A stretch of DNA of 22,674 bases, taken from positions 1 to 22,674 of the IMG/VR virus record IMGVR_UViG_3300032562_000188; one strand, written 5' to 3'. The position numbers and the translations under genes were made by a program. This document shows positions 8,900-14,155 of this stretch, one piece after another. The stretch comes from a virus. The notes under the pieces were generated by a model. The model made no database searches, had not been told where the DNA came from, and saw only the letters and a program-made list of their open reading frames with translations. Position 1 is the stretch's first letter. The number at the start of each line of letters is the position of its first letter.

Positions 8900-9105
8900 T
8901 CTTCCTCCTGACAGCGTTTTGCTAGATCGTGGATTCTCATGCCCTCAACAATACCTTCGATGCTGGTGGCTTCAACAATAGTACCGCACTCGGGACATTC
9001 CCAGTATTCCAAGTCCGGTTCTTCGGCTTCGTAATAGCTGTAAAAATGCCCAGTAACTTGGATCGCCAACAACGCAGACACGATAATCAAGATCGCCAGG
9101 ATCAT
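8896..9105 (-). CDS. Membrane-anchored protein with one CxxC motif
   Basis: 69 residues from the ATG at 9105. TTG and GTG codons up to 9129 are in frame and could be the true start; none has a clear ribosome-binding site. An N-terminal hydrophobic span (MILAILIIVSALLAIQVTG, about 1-19) is followed by an acidic, aromatic linker and a CPECG knuckle at about 36-40. A further Cys near the C-terminus (RCQEEE) may complete a metal site. It is the first gene of the small-gene series leading into the terminase, directly downstream of the 9.1-9.8 kb control region. Function unknown. Confidence 0.65.
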   Translation of the reverse strand: MILAILIIVSALLAIQVTGHFYSYYEAEEPDLEYWECPECGTIVEATSIEGIVEGMRIHDLAKRCQEEE

Positions 9106-9142
9106 GCTTGCACAATACACCAAAACCAATTCTGAAAGTTTG

Positions 9143-9168
9143 CTGAGAGTATCCTGAGAATTTCTCAG
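9143..9168. promoter_or_regulatory. Palindromic operator-like site upstream of the small-gene/packaging operon
   Basis: CTGAGAA-T-TTCTCAG (9154-9168) is a perfect 7-bp inverted repeat around one base. A third half-site, CTGAGA, lies at 9143-9148, 11 bp (one helical turn) from the first arm. The group is about 40-60 bp upstream of the first gene of the leftward operon, where a repressor or activator would bind. No certain -35/-10 pair can be assigned. Confidence 0.45.
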
Positions 9169-9269
9169 TATTGTGGAACACCCAGCTTGACAACGCTGAT
9201 ACGCTGACGACTTGGAACGCAGACACGGCGGAAGCGCCGAAGCGCCCCCTTGGTCTGCTCCTGGCTACC

Positions 9270-9312
9270 GCCTCGCTACGCTCGTTGCTCTGCGCCTCCC
9301 TTCGGTCGTTGC
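9270..9312. repeat. Iteron-like pair of 19-bp direct repeats, 24-bp period
   Basis: GCCTCGCTACGCTCGTTGC (9270-9288) and GCCTCCCTTCGGTCGTTGC (9294-9312) match at 16 of 19 positions and start 24 bp apart. Directly repeated sites spaced by about two helical turns are typical of initiator-binding iterons. With only two copies, chance or a different role is possible. Confidence 0.4.
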
Positions 9313-9322
9313 GGCAGGCAAG

Positions 9323-9338
9323 GTAAGTAGATACTTAC
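9323..9338. repeat. Perfect inverted repeat GTAAGTA-GA-TACTTAC
   Basis: A 7-bp perfect inverted repeat with a 2-bp centre, flanked further out by GGCAA (9318-9322 region) and TTGCC (9346-9350), and followed on the plus strand by a run of T from about 9359. On the plus strand it resembles an AT-rich terminator hairpin, but no plus-strand gene leads into it. As a DNA site it looks like a dimeric-protein operator beside the possible unwinding tract. Confidence 0.4.
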
Positions 9339-9439
9339 TGTGTCTTTGCCGTTGTTGATTTTTTTTGATAAGAAAATGACAATTGTTCGTGAAGGTGATA
9401 AACGGGCTTGTTCGAGGCACCCGCCTCGGCACACACCCG

Positions 9440-9484
9440 GTTTCCACAGAACATGTGTTCGTCTGTGGACGATGTTGTGGACAA
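9440..9484. other. Cluster of three DnaA-box-like sites
   Basis: The reverse complement of 9476-9484 is TTGTCCACA, an exact match to the DnaA box preferred in high-GC Actinobacteria. The reverse complement of 9464-9472 is TCGTCCACA (one mismatch), and plus-strand 9440-9448 is GTTTCCACA (two mismatches, opposite orientation). The first and third face each other as a TCCACAG/CTGTGGA inverted repeat around the 9449-9460 LexA-like site. Three such sites in 45 bp in a non-coding region suggest a host DnaA-dependent origin or a DnaA-titrating or regulated promoter. Confidence 0.5.
9449..9460. promoter_or_regulatory. LexA (SOS) box-like site GAACATGTGTTC
   Basis: Matches the GAAC-N4-GTTC core of actinobacterial and Bacillus LexA boxes (CGAACrnryGTTCG), including the A-x-G-T centre; the left flank is A instead of C. 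It sits inside the DnaA-box inverted repeat, so LexA and DnaA binding would compete if both occur. It lies about 345 bp upstream of the first gene of the leftward operon. Confidence 0.5.
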
Positions 9485-9497
9485 ATAAGACGAAAGC

Positions 9498-9509
9498 GAA
9501 CAAGTGTTC
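9498..9509. promoter_or_regulatory. LexA (SOS) box-like site GAACAAGTGTTC
   Basis: With flanking bases it reads CGAACAAGTGTTCG, a full match to CGAACrnryGTTCG. The 17-bp sequence GCGAACAAGTGTTCGGT (9496-9512) occurs again, identical and in the same orientation, at 11932-11948. The 8-bp arm CAAGTGTT (9501-9508) is also inverted at 9521-9528 (AACACTTG). Confidence 0.55.
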
Positions 9510-9767
9510 GGTGAATGAGTAACACTTGGCATTACGCGCACAATGCATCCCATTCATGCCTAGAACGCCGCAAGATCGACGCTAGCCCTAGTCTGCACCG
9601 ATTACCCTAGACACCTTAGGAACGTGGCACAGAACGCACTACAGCGCCAAAGAATCGAGAGAATAGGCGAATCGACCGTCGAGATGTTGGATCAGATCGA
9701 CGCCCAAACGCGACAAAGCCGCCCCACCCAGCCCCGAAGGACCAAGCAGGGCGGCCCGCCGCGCAAG

Positions 9768-9938
9768 TTACCGCCACCACCGCCAGACGCACACAGCGAC
9801 GCCAAACAGCGCACCCAGCCCAGCCACGGCCAGAGCATCGAGCCAGAAACCGAACCCGTCTCGCGAGGTCGTCACAGCGCCGCAGGCTAGGCCGATCAGC
9901 GCCCACGCGGAGACAATCTCAAAATGCCGCGCCATCAT
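9768..9938 (-). CDS. 56-residue two-span membrane protein of the amidoligase cassette
   Basis: 56 residues. Two hydrophobic stretches, about 8-24 (IVSAWALIGLACGAVTT) and 31-52 (FWLDALAVAGLGALFGVAVC), with a basic end VWRWWR, predict a hairpin in the membrane. Two ATG codons in a row (9938, 9935) follow GGGAGG, a good ribosome-binding site placed inside the end of the amidotransferase gene; the frames overlap by 20 bp. That overlap and the shared GC-rich composition tie it to the amidoligase/amidotransferase pair. It could anchor the enzymes at the membrane or act as a holin-like or immunity protein; the sequence does not decide. Confidence 0.65.
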   Translation of the reverse strand: MMARHFEIVSAWALIGLACGAVTTSRDGFGFWLDALAVAGLGALFGVAVCVWRWWR

Positions 9939-10704
9939 CCCACCCTCCCGAATCGACGGTCTCTAAAGGTTCGGTCTCGCAGTGGCACGAATAGTTGCCG
10001 CACCAGACGCAGACGCCGCACCACTCGCACTCGTCAAAATCTGGATCGACGAGGCCGTAGCACCACGGGCACTCGAGAGCCCCGCCGTTCAGCTCGAGAG
10101 GTTCAGCCTTGCCGCCGTAGTAGCCCCAGCTCGCGCGAGGCTCGCATGACGAGTTCGAGAACCAGAAGCCACCGTCCCAGTAACCCGCCGACTCATTGAC
10201 GATCGCCAAAGGTGGCAAAGCCGGATCGGACGAGACGAAGACCAACTTGGAGCCCGTGGCCCAGTCGCTCATCATGTCGCGCACGTGAGGCTCCAAGAGC
10301 GCCCGAGTTCCACCCATCGCAGGGAGAACGTCCCTAGCGAACGTGCCCGTATCGCTCAGGTGGTCCGCAGGAGTCACCGGTAGCATCCCGTTATGAAGAA
10401 GCACCGTCTTAGGCTCCCCGGCGATGGCGTGAGGATGACAACCCGACAGATCAACCGCGCCGCTAGTGGCGATGCGAGCGTGCCATGCCCACGCGACCAC
10501 TCGACGACCGAGTTCGTCCACCTTGCGCTCAAGCATTTCTACGGCCTCAACCGGCGACATAGTGCGCCTGGTATGAAGCCGTAGATCCTTCCGAGTCTCG
10601 AACACCAACGCGAAACCGAACCCGTCAGGGTTGGCGATAGCGCCCCGCTCGAGTACGTCCCGATCCGGGATCGTTGGACCCTCGCCGCAGATAATCACGC
10701 ACAT
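9919..10704 (-). CDS. Class II glutamine amidotransferase (Ntn hydrolase) with C-terminal zinc ribbons
   Basis: 261 residues from the ATG at 10704; the frame is open further upstream, but only this start places Cys at position 2, as GAT-II enzymes need for their N-terminal nucleophile after Met removal. Typical motifs follow in order: MCVIICGEG (1-9), NPDGFGF (25-31), WHARIAT (74-80), a His-Pro-His at 90-92 and LLHNGM (102-107). Such domains release ammonia from glutamine or act as related amide hydrolases. Residues about 211-243 hold eight or more cysteines in CxxC pairs, predicting one or two zinc ribbons, an unusual addition. The ATG overlaps the amidoligase stop by 10 bp. I infer that it supplies ammonia to, or trims the product of, the amidoligase. 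Confidence 0.85.
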   Translation of the reverse strand: MCVIICGEGPTIPDRDVLERGAIANPDGFGFALVFETRKDLRLHTRRTMSPVEAVEMLERKVDELGRRVVAWAWHARIATSGAVDLSGCHPHAIAGEPKTVLLHNGMLPVTPADHLSDTGTFARDVLPAMGGTRALLEPHVRDMMSDWATGSKLVFVSSDPALPPLAIVNESAGYWDGGFWFSNSSCEPRASWGYYGGKAEPLELNGGALECPWCYGLVDPDFDECEWCGVCVWCGNYSCHCETEPLETVDSGGWDDGAAF

Positions 10705-11804
10705 GGCGAAACCCCCGCAGGTGAAACGAACGACGCCGCGAGGGTATCGGCGGCCTGAAAACGCCCGCCCCCGAGAACGTGGACCGCATGAGGCCACCGA
10801 TCCGAAGCCCGCACGAAATCGACAAACCGCCCCCACTCGAGCGCGCCCAGAGTGATGTCATGGGCGCTAATGGTGCCCGAGTAGGCGACGAGCGCGTCCG
10901 TCAACTCGACAGCCGCGAGCACTCGACCAGCGGCAAGCGATGGTCGAAAGATGCGAAGTTCTACCGTCGAATAGTTGGACAGGTTCACCGCGTCATAGTG
11001 GCCGCCCCCGAGCTGGCGAGCCTTCTCAACCACAGACCGCGAACTCAGTTCCTCGAAGGATGCGCAGGTGGATTCCCGGCCGGCGAAATCGACCAGCCCG
11101 CCCTTATTCCTTGAGACGAGCAGAGCGAATGCCGCGACGCTGGTCACCGATCGAAACCCGTCCCGTGAGACGTGGACGTGAAGCCCACACGAGGAACGAT
11201 CCCAAGCCCGCGCCTGCATCCCTCGCAACTCCCAAAGCATGGATGCGAGTTCGTCGCCGTATTCCTGCCACGATTCAAGAGAACGAGGATGAAACACTAT
11301 TTCCGGCCCTACGGCTAGAGATGAGTCCGATTTCTGATAGTGGACCCGTTCTCCGATGCCGTGCCCGTTCAGGTACTCAAGTACCTCGACAATCCTTTCG
11401 GGGTGGCTCTCGATCTCAAGCTCGACGCCGAAGTACCGCGGCCCCTCCCCGTAGAAAATGGGCGAAGGCTTAAAACCGTATGAATGGAGAAGTCCGCCGT
11501 ATGTCTCATCCTCCTCATCGAATCCATAAGGGCAATCGTGACCATCGTGGACATTCTCATCGCACTGGTGGCAATGGTAATAAGAACTATCGAAACAGTC
11601 TTCGCACACAAGGAAAGCGTCCCCAATCGAGTGCCCCGCTGATATCGCGTGAAACTCGGCGCAATCGTCGCAATAGAAAGCGAAACCGTCGCAACAGTCT
11701 TCGCACCAAGTTTGGTGGCCCTGCGAAGTGTTTACCCCGTAGTGCTCGCATTCTTGATCATGGTGCGCGTAGTTGCACCGCTCACAGATTATTTCTTCAC
11801 TCAT
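10695..11804 (-). CDS. Phage amidoligase (glutamine-synthetase-like COOH-NH2 ligase) with N-terminal multi-zinc-ribbon domain
   Basis: 369 residues. Residues 1-95 hold about fourteen Cys and several His in CxxC/CxxH pairs (CERC, CEDCC, CDDC, CEDC, CHQC), predicting a chain of treble-clef or ribbon zinc modules. Residues about 120-345 carry the signature of the putative amidoligase family: FGVELEIE (125-132), Asp160 and Glu168 in a KSDSSL...GPEIV segment, GLHVHVS (207-213), HYDAVNL (269-275) and TVELRIFRPSL (280-290). Members are predicted to join a carboxylate to an amine using ATP. The ATG at 11804 follows AGGGG. The gene is the first of a three-gene overlapping unit. The substrate cannot be read from the sequence; cell-wall peptide or a protein is the usual proposal for the family. 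Its GC content is visibly higher than that of the structural genes. Confidence 0.85.
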   Translation of the reverse strand: MSEEIICERCNYAHHDQECEHYGVNTSQGHQTWCEDCCDGFAFYCDDCAEFHAISAGHSIGDAFLVCEDCFDSSYYHCHQCDENVHDGHDCPYGFDEEDETYGGLLHSYGFKPSPIFYGEGPRYFGVELEIESHPERIVEVLEYLNGHGIGERVHYQKSDSSLAVGPEIVFHPRSLESWQEYGDELASMLWELRGMQARAWDRSSCGLHVHVSRDGFRSVTSVAAFALLVSRNKGGLVDFAGRESTCASFEELSSRSVVEKARQLGGGHYDAVNLSNYSTVELRIFRPSLAAGRVLAAVELTDALVAYSGTISAHDITLGALEWGRFVDFVRASDRWPHAVHVLGGGRFQAADTLAASFVSPAGVSPCA

Positions 11805-11933
11805 TAGTTACCCCTGACGGCCGAAGGACACACGCCCCCGAAGCCGACTAGATCACACCACACCCAGCGCCCGAATGCAAGCACCAAACCCCAAGCCCCG
11901 CTAGGCAAACGCACCACCGACGAGCCGCAAGGC

Positions 11934-11945
11934 GAACAAGTGTTC
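11934..11945. promoter_or_regulatory. LexA (SOS) box-like site GAACAAGTGTTC upstream of the amidoligase
   Basis: Reads CGAACAAGTGTTCG with flanks, a full match to CGAACrnryGTTCG, and is part of a 17-bp sequence identical to 9496-9512. It lies about 130 bp before the amidoligase ATG and touches a 16-bp perfect hairpin (11946-11961). Its position at the head of the cassette suggests operator function. Which repressor binds it (host LexA or a phage protein) is unknown. Confidence 0.55.
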
Positions 11946-12023
11946 GGTCGCAATCGCGACCATCGACAAGCCCGCCGAAGTCGAGCGGGCGCTCGCCCAC
12001 ACCCCAGGAGCAGGAGTTGAGCA

Positions 12024-12063
12024 AACTTGGCTTGGCGTCCGGTCTAACTTGGCTTGGCGTCCG
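12024..12063. repeat. Tandem 18-bp repeat, 22-bp period
   Basis: AACTTGGCTTGGCGTCCG occurs at 12024-12041 and again, identical, at 12046-12063. Each copy contains an internal TTGGC direct repeat. It lies between the terminator and the LexA-like site. Two exact copies one period apart suggest a binding site for a dimeric protein or recent slippage. Confidence 0.6.
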
Positions 12064-12069
12064 CGTTAG

Positions 12070-12108
12070 AAAAAAGAAAACGGCTCGATCCTGTCGGAGA
12101 ACGAGCCG
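12070..12108 (-). terminator. Rho-independent terminator for the operon to the right
   Basis: On the minus strand, CGGCTCG and CGAGCCG (12102-12108 and 12081-12087) form a perfect 7-bp GC-rich stem with a 14-nt loop, followed directly by TTTTCTTTTTT (12080-12070). It lies about 60 bp after the last gene of the nucleic-acid block. It separates that operon from the amidoligase cassette, which must therefore have its own promoter. Confidence 0.85.
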
Positions 12109-12166
12109 CCTTCTAATGTCAGGGGTAACTGACCAACAAAAACCTAGCAGGTTTGTCTTGGCCGTG

Positions 12167-12328
12167 TCAATGAATGTTGTCGCTAATAAGTTTCGCCAAC
12201 TGTCGCAACTGGTTTTGGAGCTTTGGTTCGATGGGCTTATGCCAACTTGCTGGTTCGCAGCCGGTGTCAGCCAAATACTTCACATCGGCGGGCCACATCT
12301 CGGCCTCGTAATCGTGTCCTTCTATCAT
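12167..12328 (-). CDS. 53-residue protein, function unknown
   Basis: 53 residues, starting MIEGHDYEAEMWPAD and ending in a helix-like LRQLAKLISDNIH. The ATG overlaps the preceding stop (ATGA). It is the last gene before the terminator. One Cys, no known motif. Coupling and conserved strand are the main support. Confidence 0.6.
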   Translation of the reverse strand: MIEGHDYEAEMWPADVKYLADTGCEPASWHKPIEPKLQNQLRQLAKLISDNIH

Positions 12329-12477
12329 GCCAAACGATCCAATTCATCCAAAGCCATTTCCAACCACCGAATATCCACAGGTTCTCCACTATTGGAATCG
12401 TAGACGTAGGCTCTCGCCGCCTCGATCACACGTTGTTCGGCCTCTCGCCGCCTCATGTAGTCCTGCATCTCGTCCAT
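12325..12477 (-). CDS. 50-residue helical protein, function unknown
   Basis: 50 residues, mostly charged and helical (MDEMQDYMRRREAEQRVIEA). AGGAGG lies six bases before the ATG, overlapping the end of the upstream gene, whose stop is two bases away. The stop overlaps the next ATG. No family recognised. Confidence 0.65.
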   Translation of the reverse strand: MDEMQDYMRRREAEQRVIEAARAYVYDSNSGEPVDIRWLEMALDELDRLA

Positions 12478-12479
12478 TA

Positions 12480-12833
12480 TCAGCCTCCTGCCTGCCGATA
12501 TCCCGCCGCTAACGTCCTGAGTCCATCCAGACGGGCCTGAGACGCCCTCAGAGCCTCTCTAATCGCCGTCATGGACCCTGATGCCACCAAGTATGCCCGA
12601 AGGCTCTCAGAGGCTTGTAGCGTGGCATGGTCATCTATTTCAGCGACGGTCACTTTCAGCCCCTTGGCCGCCGCGTCGTCACGGTAGGTCATCCTGGCCT
12701 TGGCGAAGGCGACTTTGTAGTCGGCCTCCATCTCGGCTGCTGTCGTGGCAATATCGGCACATTCCTCAGCCAACTGCCCGATCCGACGCCCTTCCTTTTC
12801 AATGGCGTCAGCGATTTGATTCGCACTAAGCAT
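12480..12833 (-). CDS. Coiled-coil protein of the recombination block, function unknown
   Basis: 117 residues, nearly all predicted helix with heptad-like Ala/Leu/Ile spacing (for example IADAIEKEGRRIGQLAEECADIATTAAEMEADYKVAFAKA shows the pattern over residues 5-45). A TTG eight codons upstream is in frame, but the ATG at 12833 has AAGGAAG close by and overlaps the resolvase stop by 8 bp, so I prefer it. Small coiled-coil proteins often accompany phage exonuclease/annealase sets (Gam-like or Gp157-like), but no motif supports a particular one. Confidence 0.75.
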   Translation of the reverse strand: MLSANQIADAIEKEGRRIGQLAEECADIATTAAEMEADYKVAFAKARMTYRDDAAAKGLKVTVAEIDDHATLQASESLRAYLVASGSMTAIREALRASQARLDGLRTLAAGYRQAGG

Positions 12834-13167
12834 CTGCTTCCTTCCATAGTCTTGCAAAGTCGGCCAAGGTCATTACAACGTAGGACTCGGCCGCGTTCTT
12901 GCCCCGGCGCTTCGCCACCACCACGCCGTATTCGGCCTTGGCGTTCTCACGTTCCGTTTCGGCCTCAGCCAGCCAGCCTGATAGGTCTAGGGTCTTGTGA
13001 TTCTTGCACTCGATAACCAAGCGTGGGCCTAAGCCCGTAATGTCGCCTTTGTCCTGAGTGTTGCCAGCACCGTAGCGACGGTCAGCGTATGGGTGGCCGT
13101 TCTCTCGCAAGAACTTGGCAACGTCCCGCTCGTATTGCGAACCCTTAGCCTTCTGCGGGGTTGTCAT
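12826..13167 (-). CDS. Holliday-junction-resolvase-like PD-(D/E)XK nuclease
   Basis: 113 residues. The layout is that of archaeal Hjc and related phage resolvases: KGSQYERDVAKFLRENG with E13, a RYGAG turn (about 31-35), KGDITG with D42, and VIECKN with E53 and K55. These form the PD-(D/E)XK metal site. Hjc-type enzymes cut four-way junctions, and phages use them to clear branches before packaging. The ATG follows AGGAGGATGA, located inside the small basic gene upstream. Specificity for junctions rather than other DNA is inferred from similarity of layout and from the recombination genes nearby. Confidence 0.8.
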   Translation of the reverse strand: MTTPQKAKGSQYERDVAKFLRENGHPYADRRYGAGNTQDKGDITGLGPRLVIECKNHKTLDLSGWLAEAETERENAKAEYGVVVAKRRGKNAAESYVVMTLADFARLWKEADA

Positions 13168-13270
13168 TCATCCTCCTAGCCAACCGTTCACGATGGCGCT
13201 CGCGCTCCTTGCGGTAGCGTTCCTTACCAATCTTCATAGCCATCTTGCTCCCCGGAGTCTTTTTTGGCAT
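13145..13270 (-). CDS. 41-residue strongly basic protein
   Basis: 41 residues: MPKKTPGSK, then an Arg/Lys/Glu-rich helix. The ATG follows GGAGAA at four bases' spacing. It overlaps the HNH gene by 47 bp on its 5' side and the resolvase gene by 23 bp on its 3' side, in other frames. The double overlap makes it less certain, but it bridges an otherwise empty gap and carries the resolvase ribosome-binding site. It might bind nucleic acid. No family recognised. Confidence 0.5.
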   Translation of the reverse strand: MPKKTPGSKMAMKIGKERYRKERERHRERLARRMNDNPAEG

Positions 13271-13577
13271 CGGGTTCTCCTTCCCATGAATGTCTTGATA
13301 AGTGTAGTTGTTCAGCGATAGATGGGTAAAGCTCGACCCATCCGTTGTGGTAGTCGCAAGCGAGCATGATGTTGTCGGGGTTCGTAATCGACCCGCCCCT
13401 GGATCGCTTCAATAGTTCGTGACCGTGAATCGGGCCGTGACATGCGTTGCCAATGATCGGGCCAAGTTCGCAGCGCCAGGTATCGGGCAGGCCGTACTTC
13501 TCAATCAAAACCTTGCGACGTTGGGCGTTCTCACGTTGGCGCTTCTTGGACACTTTGTTGATCGGAGTGCGTTTCAT
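13224..13577 (-). CDS. HNH endonuclease
   Basis: 117 residues with a basic N-terminus (MKRTPINKVSKKRQR). The HNH core spans about 36-77: C36, C46, then GHELLKRSRGG (52-62), N66/N69 in SITNPDNIM, C74 and H77 in ACDYHNGW. The cysteines suggest a structural zinc. Phage HNH proteins nick or cut DNA; beside terminases they help packaging, elsewhere they can be homing or accessory enzymes. This one is far from the terminase and follows a DNA methyltransferase. The ATG overlaps the methyltransferase stop (ATGA). The first eight residues recur in the beta-helix gene. Confidence 0.85.
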   Translation of the reverse strand: MKRTPINKVSKKRQRENAQRRKVLIEKYGLPDTWRCELGPIIGNACHGPIHGHELLKRSRGGSITNPDNIMLACDYHNGWVELYPSIAEQLHLSRHSWEGEPDAKKDSGEQDGYEDW

Positions 13578-14155
13578 TCTGGCCCCACCTTCCTAAGCAA
13601 AGTCCAAGCTCTGATGGCATATCCAGCCCCCGTAGTGATGCCGTACACATTCACAATCTTCATTGGCTTGCGTGGCATTGGCACTTGAAAATGTAGAAAC
13701 CCATAAAGTCCTCCTGGCTTCAGAAGTCGAGCAGCTTCCTTGAGTATCTGCCCAGGCTTGGGATAGTCCTTCTCGGTGCCATAAAGATTTTTTGCGTATT
13801 CCTCCGAGTAGGGGGGGTCGGCAAGAATCCAATCAAACGATTCATCTGGAAGCGGTACGTTGCGACAATCGGCAACAATGTCGGGTTTGCGTTCTTCACG
13901 AATATCAACCCTCACGCCAGTCACCATGCTTCCTGAACACAAATGCAGCACTTTTTTTTCGTCCACTGGTTTGCCACCAATTGATTCCATTTCTCGGTAG
14001 GCCCATTCCACAAAGCGGAGAGGATACCCCCCCCCGTCCGAAAAAGGTTCAAAATGTAAGGATGACTTGGGGTAGCCAAACATTACGGGGTGTCCCGCAC
14101 CTTTGGCTTTCTTCCCAGCATTGGGGCCAAAACTATGTTTCGTTGCGGCGGTCAT
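13574..14155 (-). CDS. SAM-dependent methyltransferase with DPPY motif (putative DNA methyltransferase)
   Basis: 193 residues. VLHLCSGSMVTG (69-80) is the glycine-poor SAM loop, VDIREE (83-88) the acidic end of strand 2, and ILADPPY (110-116) the catalytic motif IV found in N6-adenine and N4-cytosine DNA methyltransferases. AARLLKPGG (141-149) begins the next strand. It is small, with no obvious target-recognition domain. It could protect phage DNA from restriction or act on another substrate. The ATG at 14155 overlaps the upstream stop (ATGA), and the stop overlaps the HNH start. There is no restriction enzyme partner unless the HNH gene serves as one, which is speculation. Confidence 0.75.
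   Translation of the reverse strand: MTAATKHSFGPNAGKKAKGAGHPVMFGYPKSSLHFEPFSDGGGYPLRFVEWAYREMESIGGKPVDEKKVLHLCSGSMVTGVRVDIREERKPDIVADCRNVPLPDESFDWILADPPYSEEYAKNLYGTEKDYPKPGQILKEAARLLKPGGLYGFLHFQVPMPRKPMKIVNVYGITTGAGYAIRAWTLLRKVGPE

Larger units (their letters stand above)
9130..9767. other. Intergenic region, candidate origin/control region
   Basis: About 640 bp without a gene I can support. It holds an operator-like palindrome, an iteron-like repeat pair, an inverted repeat, a T-rich tract at about 9350-9375, three DnaA-box-like sites and two LexA-box-like sites, each listed separately, plus a GC hairpin CGAGGC-ACCC-GCCTCG (9413-9428). From about 9616 to 9767 there is only GC-rich sequence that may be the 3' untranslated end of the cargo operon. 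A plus-strand GTG frame from 9624 was considered and not accepted. The density of protein-binding-type sites suggests a replication or regulatory region. Confidence 0.5.
11805..12069. other. Intergenic leader of the amidoligase cassette
   Basis: About 265 bp between the cargo operon start and the terminator of the operon to the right. I see no gene. It contains a LexA-box-like site (11934-11945), a perfect hairpin GGTCGC-AATC-GCGACC directly after it (11946-11961), a second GC hairpin GGGCG-CT-CGCCC just upstream of 12000, and a 22-bp-period repeat at 12024-12063. A promoter for the amidoligase must lie here or upstream, but no convincing -35/-10 is visible. Confidence 0.5.
11806..12130. repeat. 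13-bp inverted repeat bracketing the cassette leader and terminator
   Basis: AGTTACCCCTGAC at 11806-11818 is exactly inverted as GTCAGGGGTAACT at 12118-12130. The left copy holds the amidoligase ribosome-binding site. The right copy lies just past the terminator stem of the neighbouring operon. The pair encloses about 300 bp of non-coding sequence. It could mark an insertion or recombination boundary or be a shared protein site. Confidence 0.4.

Noticed and set aside
9624-9890. Plus-strand GTG frame of 88 codons with a plausible first 30 residues
   Set aside because: It is antisense to the supported membrane-protein gene over its second half, where the protein becomes Pro/Arg/Gln-rich low complexity. 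The ribosome-binding site is weak, and no other gene is on the plus strand.
12017-12403. Plus-strand frame of 128 codons starting near the terminator
   Set aside because: It runs through a strong terminator stem and the 22-bp repeats and is antisense to two small coupled genes. There is no ribosome-binding site specific to it.
13224-14155. HNH gene plus methyltransferase as a restriction-modification system
   Set aside because: The genes are adjacent, but there is no target-recognition domain. The HNH protein has the small phage accessory form. Adjacency alone is not enough.
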